Below are positions 36,765 to 45,826 of a DNA stretch of 64,000 nucleotides, piece after piece (positions within the stretch are counted from its first letter, which is position 1; each line of letters opens with the position of its first letter). This DNA is from Pseudomonas graminis. GTDB lineage: Bacteria; Pseudomonadota; Gammaproteobacteria; Pseudomonadales; Pseudomonadaceae. The stretch covers positions 558,001-622,000 of the forward strand of contig NZ_MDEN01000069.1 in the NCBI RefSeq assembly GCF_001705435.1, read 5' to 3'. Made by a program: the position numbers and the translations under genes. A model generated the notes under the pieces. The model was given only the letters and a program-made list of their open reading frames with translations. It was not told where the DNA came from and did not search any database.

Positions 36765-37011
36765 CGGCCTAACGGCCTCGGGTTTCGCCTTCGGCGAGTT
36801 ACTTGGAAAAGCACCCCCCTCTCGGTTTTAAAGAGCAGCCAAGGGTGCTTGCTCTCGGTTGGGCCCCTCGTTCCTCGGGGTTCCTTCACTCCGGTCCCGC
36901 TCCGTGGGCCCGCGCCGAACGGACATCCATGTCCTGACGGCGCTCTCGCCGCATCCATGCGGCTCGGCCCACTCCGCGAGACCTACGTTCAGCCTGCACC
37001 AAGGTCGCGAT
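36765..37011 (-). repeat. Long structured intergenic repeat, copy 3 (inverted)
   Basis: About 247 bp, the inverse of copies at 4667-4901 and 19711-19942. Read on the minus strand it has GTGGGCC/GGCCCAC, GCCGCAT/ATGCGGC, GCGCCG/CGGCGC around GGACAT/ATGTCC, a CCCC/GGGG hairpin where the others have CTCC/GGAG or CCCGA/TCGGG, and a terminal GGCC/GGCC hairpin. Its right half (36825-36845) is diverged where the others carry GTTACTTGG. It fills most of the fadD1-hrpA gap. Confidence 0.85.
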
Positions 37012-37060
37012 AGGTGTCGTCTGGATTTTCTCCGCATGAAGATCAAAAGCAGATCACAAG

Positions 37061-37201
37061 CTTCCCGGCTAAAGCCGGTCCCACAGACCTACTGCGCATC
37101 CACTGTAGGACTGGCTTTAGCCGGGAAGAGGCCGGTGTGATCGCCACGTATTTCACTGAATGCACGCGCTGCTCTTAGTGGGACTGGCTTTAGCCGGGAA
37201 G
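37061..37201. repeat. Three REP copies, locus 3
   Basis: REP copies at 37061-37084 (forward), 37105-37128 (reverse) and 37178-37201 (reverse), cores GGCTAAAGCC or GGCTTTAGCC. The first two form a REPIN with a 20-bp spacer beside long-repeat copy 3; the third is an extra single REP. Nothing else is recognised in 37202-37411. Confidence 0.85.
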
Positions 37202-37411
37202 AGGCCCGCATGACCGCCATTAATTTTTTGGCATAAACCCTCCATGTGGGAGCCGTCACGACCTCGTGGGAGCGATCGGGGTGGCGCTCCACATTGCGCG
37301 CGAGGACTTACACCCTGCCCGTGAATGCCTTTGCGCCACAGACCTGCCTCCACCCCACCAAATCTGCGACAATCCGCGCCCTGCATTCAGATAGAAAGAT
37401 TCCGCGCCCTG

Positions 37412-40400
37412 ATGACCGACGATTCGACCTCCATCGACCAACTCTTCAAAAATCTCGACCACGCGATGATCAGCGATCGTCATCGCTTGCGCCGGCAATT
37501 GCATGAGCTGCGCAAGAAACCGGACGAGACGAAGCTGGCGCAGTGGGTCGAGCGCGTGCAGGCATCGTGCGCCCGTGTGCTGAGTCGCGCGCAAAGCGTG
37601 CCGACCCTGCGCTACGACGAAAACCTGCCGATCGCCGCCAAGCGCGACGAGATCAAGAAAGCGATCCTTGAACATCAGGTGTTGATCATCGCCGGCGAAA
37701 CCGGCTCGGGCAAAACCACTCAGCTGCCGAAAATCTGTCTGGAAATCGGTCGCGGGCAGCACGGACTGATCGGCCACACCCAGCCACGTCGCATCGCAGC
37801 ACGGAGCGTCGGCAGCCGGGTCGCCGAAGAAGTCGGCACGCCGCTGGGCGGGTTAGTGGGTTATCAGGTGCGCTTCGAAGACCAGAGCGACGAAAACACC
37901 CTGATCAAGCTGATGACCGACGGCATCCTGCTCGCCGAAACCCAGCACGACCGCTTTCTTGAGCGCTACGACACGATCATCGTCGACGAAGCCCACGAAC
38001 GCAGCCTGAACATCGACTTCCTGCTCGGTTATCTGAAAACCCTGCTGCCCCGTCGCCCGGACCTGAAAGTCATCATCACCTCGGCGACCATCGACCTCGA
38101 ACGCTTCTCGGAGCATTTCGACAAGGCGCCAGTCATCGAGGTCTCGGGCCGGACTTTCCCGGTGGAGACCTGGTACCGGCCGATGACCGCCCAGCAGGAC
38201 GAAGAGGGCAACAGCATCGAGGAAGACCTGACCGTCGATCAGGCGATTCTCGCCGCGCTGGACGAGTTGGCCGCTTTCGAACGCAGCGAGCGCAAGTCCC
38301 CCGGCGATGTGCTGGTGTTTCTGCCCGGCGAGCGGGAAATCCGTGACGCCGCCGAGATGCTGCGCAAGGCGCAACTCAAGCACACCGAAATCCTGCCGCT
38401 GTACGCGCGCCTGTCGCCGGCCGAGCAGCAACGAATTTTCCAGTCTCACCCGGGCCGTCGCGTGGTGCTGGCGACCAACGTTGCCGAAACCTCGCTGACC
38501 GTGCCGGGCATCCGCTACGTCATCGACACCGGCACCGCGCGCATCAGCCGCTACAGCTACCGCGCCAAAGTGCAGCGCCTGCCCATCGAAGCGATTTCCC
38601 AGGCCAGCGCCAACCAGCGCAAGGGCCGTTGCGGTCGGGTCGAGCCGGGCCTTTGCGTGCGGCTGTACAGCGAAGAAGATTTTCTGTCGCGGCCTGAATT
38701 CACCGACCCGGAGATTCTGCGCACCAACCTGGCGGCGGTGATCCTGCAGATGCTCCACCTGCGGCTGGGCCAGATCACCGATTTCCCGTTCATCGAGCCG
38801 CCCGACGGCAAGGCGATCAGCGACGGCTTCAACCTGTTGCAGGAGCTGTCGGCGGTCGACCGCGAGAACAACCTGACGCCGATGGGCCGACAACTGGCGC
38901 GCTTGCCGGTGGACCCGCGCATGGGCCGCATGTTGCTCGAAGCGGCGAAGCAGGGCAGCTTGCAGGAAGTACTGATCGTTGCCAGCGCAATGTCGATTCA
39001 GGACCCCCGTGAGCGTCCGCCGGAGCGTCAACAGGCCGCAGACCAAGCCCACGCGCAATGGAAAGATCAGGACTCCGACTTCGCCGGGCTGGTCAATCTA
39101 TGGCGCGGTTTCGAAGAACAGCGCCAGGCCCTGACCGCCAGCCCTCTGCGTAACTGGTGCCGCCGTAATTTCCTCAATTACTTGCGCCTGCGCGAGTGGC
39201 GTGATTCCCATCGTCAATTGAGCCTGATCTGCCGCGACCTGCAGCTGACGGTCAATAAAGAGCCGGCCGATTTTCCGAAATTCCACAAGGCGGTGCTCTC
39301 GGGCCTGCTCAGCCAGGTCGGTCAGAAGACCGAAGACGGCGACTACATGGGCGCGCGTCAGCGGCGTTTCTGGGTGCATCCGTCTTCGGGGCTGGGCCGC
39401 AAGCGCCCGCAATGGATCATGGGCGCCGAGCTGGTCGAGACCACCAAGCTGTATGCACGCATGGTGGCGAAGATCGAACCGGACTGGATCGAACCCCTTG
39501 CCGGGCACTTGATCAAGAAAAACCACTTTGAACCCCATTGGGAAAAGAAGCGCGGCCAGGTCGTCGCCTTCGAGCAGATCACGCTGTTCGGCCTCATCGT
39601 GGTTGGGCGTCGGCCCGTGCATTTCGGGCCGATTGATCCGGTCGTGTCCCGCGAGTTCTTCATCCGCGAAGGGCTGGTGCGCGGCGAAATCCAGTCCCGG
39701 GCCAAATGCCTCTCAGCCAATGCCAAATTGCTGGAGCAGCTCGACGAACTGGAAGCCAAGGCGCGTCGCCGAGACATCCTGGCCGACGAAGAAACCCTGT
39801 ATCGGTATTACGACGAACGCTTGCCGGCGGAGATTCACCAGACCGCGACGTTCGACGCCTGGTACCGGATGGAGAGCCAGAAGAACCCGCAGTTGCTGAT
39901 CATGCGCGAGGAAGATGTGCTCGCCCGTGAAGCCAGCGAGGTCACGGCCAATCAGTACCCGGACACTTTGCGCCTGGGCGAACTGACCCTGTCGCTGACC
40001 TATCACTTCGAGCCCAACCACCCCCGTGACGGCGTGACCCTGCGGGTGCCGGCGCCGCTGTTGCTGTCGTTACCGGCCGAGCGCCTGGAGTGGTTGGTGC
40101 CAGGGCTGCTGGAAACCAAATGCGTGGCGCTGGTGCGCAACCTGCCCAAGGCGCTGCGCAAGAATTTCGTGCCGGTGCCGGACTTCGTCAAAGCCGCGTT
40201 GCAGCGGATGGTCTTCGCCGAAGGCTCGCTGCCCCAGTCGTTGGGCCGCGAGCTGTTGCGCATGACCGGCGTGCGGGTGACCGACGAAGCCTGGGCCGAA
40301 GCGGCGCAGCAGGTGGAAAGCCACCTGAAAATGAACCTTGAAGTGGTCGACGCCAACGGCAAGTTCCTCGGTGAAGGCCGTGAGCTGGATGAGCTGACCG

Positions 40401-41323
40401 CCCGTTTCGCCGAGGCCGGACAGGCTGCACTCGCAGTGCCGCACTCGGCGAAAGGTCAGCAGCCGGTCGAGGCCAAGGGCTTCGCAAAGGTGGCCGAGAA
40501 GACTCAGCAGAAGATCGCCGGGCTGTCGATGACGGTGTATCCGGCGCTGGTGGAAGAGGGCGGCGCGGTTAAAGAAGGGCGTTTCTCGACCCAGGCCGAG
40601 GCCGAATACCAGCACCGCCGAGCCCTGCAACGGCTGTTGTTGCAGCAACTGGCCGAGCCGGCCAAGTTTCTGCGCAGCAAGTTGCCGGGACAGACCGAGC
40701 TGGCCTTGCTGTACCGCGACTTGGGTCGGGTCGATGCATTGATCGAAGACATCCTGCTGGCGAGTCTCGACAGCTGCATTCTCGAGGGCGAAACGACGTT
40801 GCCCCGAGACGGCGCCGGCCTCCTGTCCCTGGCCGAGCGCAAGCGTGGTGGCCTGACCGAGCATGCCGAGCGGCTGGCGAGGCTGACGCTGGAGATTCTC
40901 AAGCTGTGGCATGGCTTGCAGAAGCGCTTCAAGGGCAAGATCGATCTCGCCCAGGCCGTGGCGCTGAACGACATCAAAGGTCAGCTAAGCAAGCTGGTCT
41001 ATCCCGGTTTCATCCGCGAAACCCCGGCGGTGTGGCTCAAGGAACTGCCGCGTTACCTCAAGGCCATCGAAATGCGCCTCGAAAAACTTGGTAGCCAGGC
41101 GCAGAAGGACAGGGTCTGGAGCATCGAACTGGGCAATCTCTGGGCGCAGTACCAGGCCCGCGCCGACAAACACGCCCAGGAAGGCAAGCGCGATCCGGAG
41201 CTGGTGGTGTATCGCTGGTGGCTGGAGGAATACCGCGTTTCGCTGTTCGCGCAGCAACTGGGCACCAAAGTGCCGATCTCGGACAAGCGCCTGAACAAGC
41301 AGTGGACTCAGGTCGAGGGGTGA
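37412..41323 (+). CDS. hrpA: ATP-dependent RNA helicase HrpA
   Basis: 1303 residues from the ATG at 37412 (a longer frame starts at 37325 inside repeat DNA). It is a DEAH-box 3'-5' RNA helicase. P-loop GETGSGKT (95-102), DEAH (192-195), [14 protein letters not shown] (motif III SAT), the second RecA domain with [25 protein letters not shown] and [22 protein letters not shown] (motif VI), then HA2/OB-fold domains and the long C-terminal extension specific to bacterial HrpA. In E. coli HrpA helps rescue stalled ribosomes. It stands alone, 683 bp after fadD1. Confidence 0.95.
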   Translation: MTDDSTSIDQLFKNLDHAMISDRHRLRRQLHELRKKPDETKLAQWVERVQASCARVLSRAQSVPTLRYDENLPIAAKRDEIKKAILEHQVLIIAGETGSGKTTQLPKICLEIGRGQHGLIGHTQPRRIAARSVGSRVAEEVGTPLGGLVGYQVRFEDQSDENTLIKLMTDGILLAETQHDRFLERYDTIIVDEAHERSLNIDFLLGYLKTLLPRRPDLKVIITSATIDLERFSEHFDKAPVIEVSGRTFPVETWYRPMTAQQDEEGNSIEEDLTVDQAILAALDELAAFERSERKSPGDVLVFLPGEREIRDAAEMLRKAQLKHTEILPLYARLSPAEQQRIFQSHPGRRVVLATNVAETSLTVPGIRYVIDTGTARISRYSYRAKVQRLPIEAISQASANQRKGRCGRVEPGLCVRLYSEEDFLSRPEFTDPEILRTNLAAVILQMLHLRLGQITDFPFIEPPDGKAISDGFNLLQELSAVDRENNLTPMGRQLARLPVDPRMGRMLLEAAKQGSLQEVLIVASAMSIQDPRERPPERQQAADQAHAQWKDQDSDFAGLVNLWRGFEEQRQALTASPLRNWCRRNFLNYLRLREWRDSHRQLSLICRDLQLTVNKEPADFPKFHKAVLSGLLSQVGQKTEDGDYMGARQRRFWVHPSSGLGRKRPQWIMGAELVETTKLYARMVAKIEPDWIEPLAGHLIKKNHFEPHWEKKRGQVVAFEQITLFGLIVVGRRPVHFGPIDPVVSREFFIREGLVRGEIQSRAKCLSANAKLLEQLDELEAKARRRDILADEETLYRYYDERLPAEIHQTATFDAWYRMESQKNPQLLIMREEDVLAREASEVTANQYPDTLRLGELTLSLTYHFEPNHPRDGVTLRVPAPLLLSLPAERLEWLVPGLLETKCVALVRNLPKALRKNFVPVPDFVKAALQRMVFAEGSLPQSLGRELLRMTGVRVTDEAWAEAAQQVESHLKMNLEVVDANGKFLGEGRELDELTARFAEAGQAALAVPHSAKGQQPVEAKGFAKVAEKTQQKIAGLSMTVYPALVEEGGAVKEGRFSTQAEAEYQHRRALQRLLLQQLAEPAKFLRSKLPGQTELALLYRDLGRVDALIEDILLASLDSCILEGETTLPRDGAGLLSLAERKRGGLTEHAERLARLTLEILKLWHGLQKRFKGKIDLAQAVALNDIKGQLSKLVYPGFIRETPAVWLKELPRYLKAIEMRLEKLGSQAQKDRVWSIELGNLWAQYQARADKHAQEGKRDPELVVYRWWLEEYRVSLFAQQLGTKVPISDKRLNKQWTQVEG

Positions 41324-41551
41324 TCCCCTCGGCCCGCAGTGCCGATTACATTACCCGATAGCGCGAAATGGCGGCCGTTATGGCAAACTTCGCGGCTAAA
41401 CTTCATAGCGTCATAAAACATCCGTCGTCCGCCAAGCGGGTTGCTGCCCCGTTGCATTGGGACCTTCGTCCCAGATCGCCAACGCCCCCGCTTGTGCTGG
41501 CTGTTCAGCTGCTGCCGTCAATGAGCTGCTTTTATCTCGAGAGGAACGACC

Positions 41552-42691
41552 GTGTACGAAGTCGTGATCAGTGGCACCGGGCTTTTCACCCCCGCCAACA
41601 GTATTTCCAACGATGAGCTGGTGCAGTCTTTCAACACCTACGTTGCCCAGTTCAACGCCGAAAATGCCGCCGCGATCGAAGCGGGAGAGGTCCAGGCACT
41701 GACGGAATCCAACGCGGCGTTCATCGAAAAAGCCAGCGGCATCAAAAGCCGTTACGTGATGGACAAGGACGGCATTCTCGACCCCCAGCGCATGAAGCCG
41801 CGCCTGCCCGAGCGCTCCAATGACGAGTGGTCGATCCTCTGCGAGATGGGCGTTGCCGCGGCCAATCAGGCCCTGCAGCGTGCCGGCAAGACTCCCGCTG
41901 ACATCGACGGCGTGATCGTCGCCTGTTCCAACCTACAGCGCGCGTATCCGGCGATCTCCATCGAAATCCAGGCGGCGCTGGGCGTTGAGGGCTTCGGCTT
42001 TGACATGAACGTGGCGTGCTCCTCGGCCACGTTCGGCATCCAGACCGCATGCAACAGCGTCAAGCTGGGCCAGGCCCGCGCGCTGTTGGTCATCAGCCCT
42101 GAGATCTGCACCGCTCACCTTAATTTCCGCGACCGTGACAGCCACTTCATCTTCGGTGATGCGGCCACAGCGGTAGTGGTCGAGCGTGCTGACCTGGCAA
42201 CCTCCCAGCACCAGTTCGACATCGTTGGCACCAAGCTGCTGACGACGTTCTCCAATAACATCCGCAACAACTTCGGTTTCCTCAATCGCACGGCGGAAGA
42301 GGGCCAAGGCAAGCAGGACAAGCAGGACAAGCAGGACAAGCTGTTCGTGCAGGAAGGCCGCAAGGTGTTCCGCGACGTCTGCCCGATGGTCGCCGAACTG
42401 GTGGCCGCGCACCTGGACGAGAACCAGTTGAACGTCAGCGACGTGCAACGCTTCTGGCTGCATCAGGCCAACCTCAGCATGAACCACCTGATCGTGAAGA
42501 AACTGCTGGGCCGCGACGCCACTGTCGAAGAAGCGCCGGTGATCCTCGATCGCTACGCCAACACCAGCTCGGCAGGTTCGGTGATCGCGTTTCACGAACA
42601 TCAGGACGACCTGCCAAGCGGCGCGCTGGGCGTACTCAGTTCGTTCGGCGCGGGGTATTCGATTGGTAGCGTGATCTTGCGCAAGAAGTGA
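41552..42691 (+). CDS. Beta-ketoacyl-ACP synthase III-like enzyme (PA3286-type)
   Basis: 379 residues from a GTG at 41552 (GAGAGGAAC upstream). It condenses acyl-CoA with malonyl-ACP, the first step of fatty-acid chain building. The thiolase-fold catalytic triad is Cys156 (NVACSSATFG), His304 (FWLHQANLSM) and Asn337 (YANTSSAGS), the Cys-His-Asn set of FabH. It is longer than FabH and resembles P. aeruginosa PA3286, which shunts medium-chain products of beta-oxidation into synthesis; that fits the nearby fadD and phaJ genes. Residues 254-262 are KQDKQDKQD, from a 9-bp tandem repeat. The 228-bp leader has a small hairpin (41458-41473). Confidence 0.85.
   Translation: MYEVVISGTGLFTPANSISNDELVQSFNTYVAQFNAENAAAIEAGEVQALTESNAAFIEKASGIKSRYVMDKDGILDPQRMKPRLPERSNDEWSILCEMGVAAANQALQRAGKTPADIDGVIVACSNLQRAYPAISIEIQAALGVEGFGFDMNVACSSATFGIQTACNSVKLGQARALLVISPEICTAHLNFRDRDSHFIFGDAATAVVVERADLATSQHQFDIVGTKLLTTFSNNIRNNFGFLNRTAEEGQGKQDKQDKQDKLFVQEGRKVFRDVCPMVAELVAAHLDENQLNVSDVQRFWLHQANLSMNHLIVKKLLGRDATVEEAPVILDRYANTSSAGSVIAFHEHQDDLPSGALGVLSSFGAGYSIGSVILRKK
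42311..42340 (+). repeat. 9-bp tandem repeat in the KAS III gene
   Basis: AAGCAGGAC is repeated three times (42311-42337), then AAG, giving KQD x3 in an exposed loop. Copy-number changes would keep the reading frame. The repeat is likely variable between strains. Confidence 0.9.
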
Positions 42692-42719
42692 TGCGCGCGG
42701 CATGACCGCGGTTGATGAC

Positions 42720-42852
42720 GTAGGAGCGTGGCTTGTCCCGCGATCTGGCGCGCAGCGGCAGCAACACAATGAATGCGGTGTGTCAGCAAGAATGGCGTGG
42801 CGAGGTTTAACGACTGCTGCGCAGCCGATCGCGGGACAAGCCACGCTCCTAC
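42720..42852. repeat. REPIN of a second family (25-bp perfect inverted arms)
   Basis: The left arm (42720-42744, containing GTAGGAGCGTGGCTTGTCCC) and the right arm (42828-42852) are perfect inverted copies separated by 83 bp. The arms differ from the GGCTAAAGCC family found elsewhere in the window. It lies between the KAS III gene and the porin gene. Confidence 0.9.
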
Positions 42853-42878
42853 AGAGTTCGGCGTATGGCATCGCAACA

Positions 42879-42950
42879 AAAAAGCCCGGCGTCGCTCTGT
42901 CGGAACGGATGATGGGGATCCGACAGGGCAACGGCGGGCTTGAGTTTTTT
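42879..42950. terminator. Large terminator between the KAS III and porin genes
   Basis: A-rich start AAAAAA, then AGCCCG and CTCTGTCGG on the left side pair with CCGACAGGG and CGGGCT on the right, around a purine-rich centre (GGATGATGGGG). TTTTTT follows at 42945-42950 and the run of A before it gives a tail on the other strand. It serves the two converging genes. Confidence 0.6.
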
Positions 42951-43029
42951 AGCAGCTTCAAACGGCAGCAGCACGCCGCTTCAGGCTTTTAGCTTTTAAC
43001 GTGTCGCTTGCAGCTTGCAGCTCGCTTTC

Positions 43030-44349
43030 TTAAAACTTCGCCAGTACGTCCAGTTGCAGCGTGTTGGCATCCTGATCACGCGGCAGCGCAGAGGTCGCGA
43101 AGTCCGCTTTGGTCAGGAAGTACGTCGCGCCGACGGCGAAGTTCTTGTCGATGTCGTAGGAAATGGCCAGCTTGTGACCGCGTGAACCGGTGGTGCCGTT
43201 GGCGAAATCGGAGTCGGTGAAAGCACCCACCACAGCGTTACGCTGCGTGTCGCGGTAGTTGTAGTCCAGACCGAAACCGAACACCTTGGTTTTCACACCC
43301 GCCAGCCAGGCGGTGTCTTCGTCGCTGTTGGTGGCGCTGTTGACCACGTACTGACCGTACAGGCCGACCGGTACGACAAAGCCGGTCAGGTCCAGTTGAC
43401 CGAAGCCTTCGTACAGGCGGAAGTCAGTGGTGTTGTTGCCGTTGATGCTCAAGCCACAGAACGTTGTGCTGGTGCTGGCAGCGGCCGGATTACAGTCGTT
43501 GGAGTTTTCGTAGTTGTAGACCGAACCGCCGACCGTCATCTTCACGTTGTCGGTGATGGCGACCCGCGTACCCAACTGAGCCGCGTTCAGGCGCAGGTCG
43601 TTCTTGAACTGCGTACCTTCGCCGCTGATGTTGTCCTTGAGGGTGTAGGTACCGGCGCTGCCGAACAGCTCGAAGCCCTTGTTGATCGGCAGGCTGTAAG
43701 TGGCGGCCAGACCTTCAGGGTTGATGTCGTTGTCCCAGATCACGTCGCCTTCGCTGACCCATGGCTGAGCCATCTTGCCGCCGATGACGTGCAGGTTCTG
43801 GATTGCGGTCGGGTGGTAGTCGATGAAGCCCTGATCCAGCCACAGGTCTTTCTTGGTGAAGTAGTCGTTCTGGTCAACGTTGGTGGAGTTGGCCTTGTTG
43901 TCACCACCGGTGGCGATACGGATTCCGGTGCTGACTTGCGGGTTGATCTCGCTGTAGGCGCCGAGACGCACACGGATACGCTGCCGGTTTTTGTCCTGGC
44001 TGTTGTTCTGGTCGTCGATCTTGACCGTCTCTTGCCGAACGCGAACGTCACCTTTGAATTGAGTCTTCGCTGCCCATGCCACTTTCTGCTCGAAGGCAGA
44101 CAGTTCGGAAGACTTGGCCGTGGTGGCGGCGGCGATCTGGTCGGACGTGGCTTTCTGAGCCTGTTGCTGAGCCAACTGGTCTTTGGTCAGCTCGGTTTGC
44201 AGTTCGGCATACTGGGCAGGTGAAATCGAGCCGTTGGCCTTGAGCATGTCGAGCAGTTTCGCGTCGACTGCGGCGCTGGCCGGAACGCTCATGGCCAGCA
44301 GCACACCACCACACAGGGCTGCCGCAGTTTTCGTGGAAGCAAGACGCAT
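43030..44349 (-). CDS. Putative outer-membrane porin (Porin_5-like)
   Basis: 439 residues. A signal peptide (ending about PASAAVDAK) is followed by a short helical/coiled region (DMLKANGSISPAQYAELQTELTKDQLAQQQAQKATSDQIAAATT), which may bind peptidoglycan or trimerise, and then a beta-barrel of about 16 strands with alternating aromatic residues (FKGDVRVRQETVKID, RIRVRLGAYSEINPQVSTGIRIATG). The last residue is Phe, as needed for barrel assembly. The putative-porin family of pseudomonads fits. The substrate is unknown. Its 279-bp upstream gap is shared with the divergent FemAB/GNAT-like gene. Confidence 0.85.
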   Translation of the reverse strand: MRLASTKTAAALCGGVLLAMSVPASAAVDAKLLDMLKANGSISPAQYAELQTELTKDQLAQQQAQKATSDQIAAATTAKSSELSAFEQKVAWAAKTQFKGDVRVRQETVKIDDQNNSQDKNRQRIRVRLGAYSEINPQVSTGIRIATGGDNKANSTNVDQNDYFTKKDLWLDQGFIDYHPTAIQNLHVIGGKMAQPWVSEGDVIWDNDINPEGLAATYSLPINKGFELFGSAGTYTLKDNISGEGTQFKNDLRLNAAQLGTRVAITDNVKMTVGGSVYNYENSNDCNPAAASTSTTFCGLSINGNNTTDFRLYEGFGQLDLTGFVVPVGLYGQYVVNSATNSDEDTAWLAGVKTKVFGFGLDYNYRDTQRNAVVGAFTDSDFANGTTGSRGHKLAISYDIDKNFAVGATYFLTKADFATSALPRDQDANTLQLDVLAKF

Positions 44350-44628
44350 ATCAATCTCCGTAACTGAGAAGGGATGACCGGATCATCCAGGGATCAGCCG
44401 ACCAAAGGCGGGCGGAAGAAAATTGGCGTTCTTAGAACCTCTGGCTCTAAAAACTGGCGCCAGTATTGCCAGCGTTTATGACGATACGGTGGCAAAGTGA
44501 TGTCGTGTGGGTGACATGTGAAAATTTCGTTGGACCTGCGGGCTAGAGCGGTGCCGCGAGTAATTTCATGTGCAGAACAGATGAATAGGTGATACTGCGC
44601 CCACGTTGGCGCGACCTGGAGTGGTGGG

Positions 44629-45753
44629 ATGTCGTTACACCGATTGGATAAGCTTTCTGACCTTGCGCCTGAACAGTGGGACGCCCTGATACCTGGCGAT
44701 TCACCGTTTTTGCGCCATGCCTTTCTCAGTTCGCTGGAAGACAGCGGCAGCCTCGGGCCGCGTTCCGGCTGGCGCGCCGAGCACTTGCTGCACTACGAGG
44801 GTGAGCGACTCATCGCTGCGCTGCCGGCGTACCGCAAGTGGCACTCTTATGGCGAGTACGTGTTCGATCACGCCTGGGCGGACGCCTGTCGTCGCGCCGG
44901 GCTGGCCTATTACCCCAAGCTGCTGGTGGCGGTGCCGTTCAGTCCAGTGAGCGGGCCCCGGCTGTTGGCGAAGACCCCCGAAGACGGCCGTGAACTGCTC
45001 GCTTGCCTGCCGGGCTATGCCCAGGGCGAGGAGCTGTCCAGCGTTCACGTCAACTTCACCGACCCGGTCGCCGATGCGTTGCTCGCCGAACAACCCGGCT
45101 GGCTGCAGCGCATTGGCTGTCAGTACCACTGGCAGAACCGCGGCTATCGGGATTTTCAGGATTTTCTCGACGCCTTGAGCTCACGCAAGCGTAAGCAAAT
45201 GCGCAAGGAGCGCGAGCAAGTGGCGGGGCAGGGTTTTGACTTCGACTGGCTCGAAGGGCATGAACTGAGCGAGGCTCATTGGGATTTCGTCTACGCCTGC
45301 TATTCCAATACCTACGAAGTGCGTGGGCAAACGCCTTACCTAACGCGGGAGTTCTTCAGTCTGGTTGCCGAGCGCATGCCCGACGCGATTCGTGTGGTGC
45401 TGGCGCGGCAGGGTTCGCGCCCGGTGGCGATGGCATTCAGCCTGGTCGGCGGCGACAGTTTTTACGGTCGCTACTGGGGCTGTTTGGCCGAGTTCGATCG
45501 ATTGCACTTCGAGACGTGTTTCTATCAGGGCATGGATTACGCGATCGCCCACGGCTTCAAGCGCTTCGACGCGGGCGCCCAAGGGGAGCACAAATTGATC
45601 CGCGGCTTCGAGCCGGTCATCACTCACTCGTGGCATTACCTGGCGCACCCGGGATTGCGCGAGGCGGTGGCGGATTTTCTGACCCAGGAACGGGCGGGGA
45701 TTCTGGCGTACGCCGAAGAAGCGCGCGGGGCGTTGCCGTATCGGCAGGTGTAG
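44629..45753 (+). CDS. GNAT/FemAB-like acyltransferase (PF04339 type)
   Basis: 374 residues, soluble. Two GNAT-like halves are visible: an N-terminal one starting LSDLAPEQWDALIPGDSPFLRHAFLSSLEDSGS and a C-terminal acetyl-CoA-binding type fold (VVLARQGSRPVAMAFSLVGGDSFYGRYWGCLAEFDRLHFETCFYQGMDYAI, then FDAGAQGEHKLIRGFEPV). This is the COG3146 family sometimes labelled peptidogalycan biosynthesis protein. The FYGRYWG and FDAGAQGEHK signatures are conserved. The substrate is unknown. Single gene, closed by a hairpin at 45786-45808. Confidence 0.85.
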   Translation: MSLHRLDKLSDLAPEQWDALIPGDSPFLRHAFLSSLEDSGSLGPRSGWRAEHLLHYEGERLIAALPAYRKWHSYGEYVFDHAWADACRRAGLAYYPKLLVAVPFSPVSGPRLLAKTPEDGRELLACLPGYAQGEELSSVHVNFTDPVADALLAEQPGWLQRIGCQYHWQNRGYRDFQDFLDALSSRKRKQMRKEREQVAGQGFDFDWLEGHELSEAHWDFVYACYSNTYEVRGQTPYLTREFFSLVAERMPDAIRVVLARQGSRPVAMAFSLVGGDSFYGRYWGCLAEFDRLHFETCFYQGMDYAIAHGFKRFDAGAQGEHKLIRGFEPVITHSWHYLAHPGLREAVADFLTQERAGILAYAEEARGALPYRQV

Positions 45754-45785
45754 TTGAATCGCGGGTGTCAGCGTAGCGGAGACAA

Positions 45786-45808
45786 TGGGAGCGACTGGGT
45801 CGCTCCCA
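45786..45808. terminator. Inverted repeat between the FemAB-like gene and the ABC exporter gene
   Basis: TGGGAGCGAC (45786-45795) / GTCGCTCCCA (45799-45808), perfect 10-bp stem, loop TGG. It lies between two converging genes and has no T-run, so it may be a REP-like element or a weak terminator. Confidence 0.45.
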
Positions 45809-45826
45809 CTGAGTGACGGCGACAGG

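Noticed and set aside
42311-42340. Possible CRISPR-like direct repeat
   Set aside because: Three 9-bp units without spacers inside a coding region; it is a coding tandem repeat.
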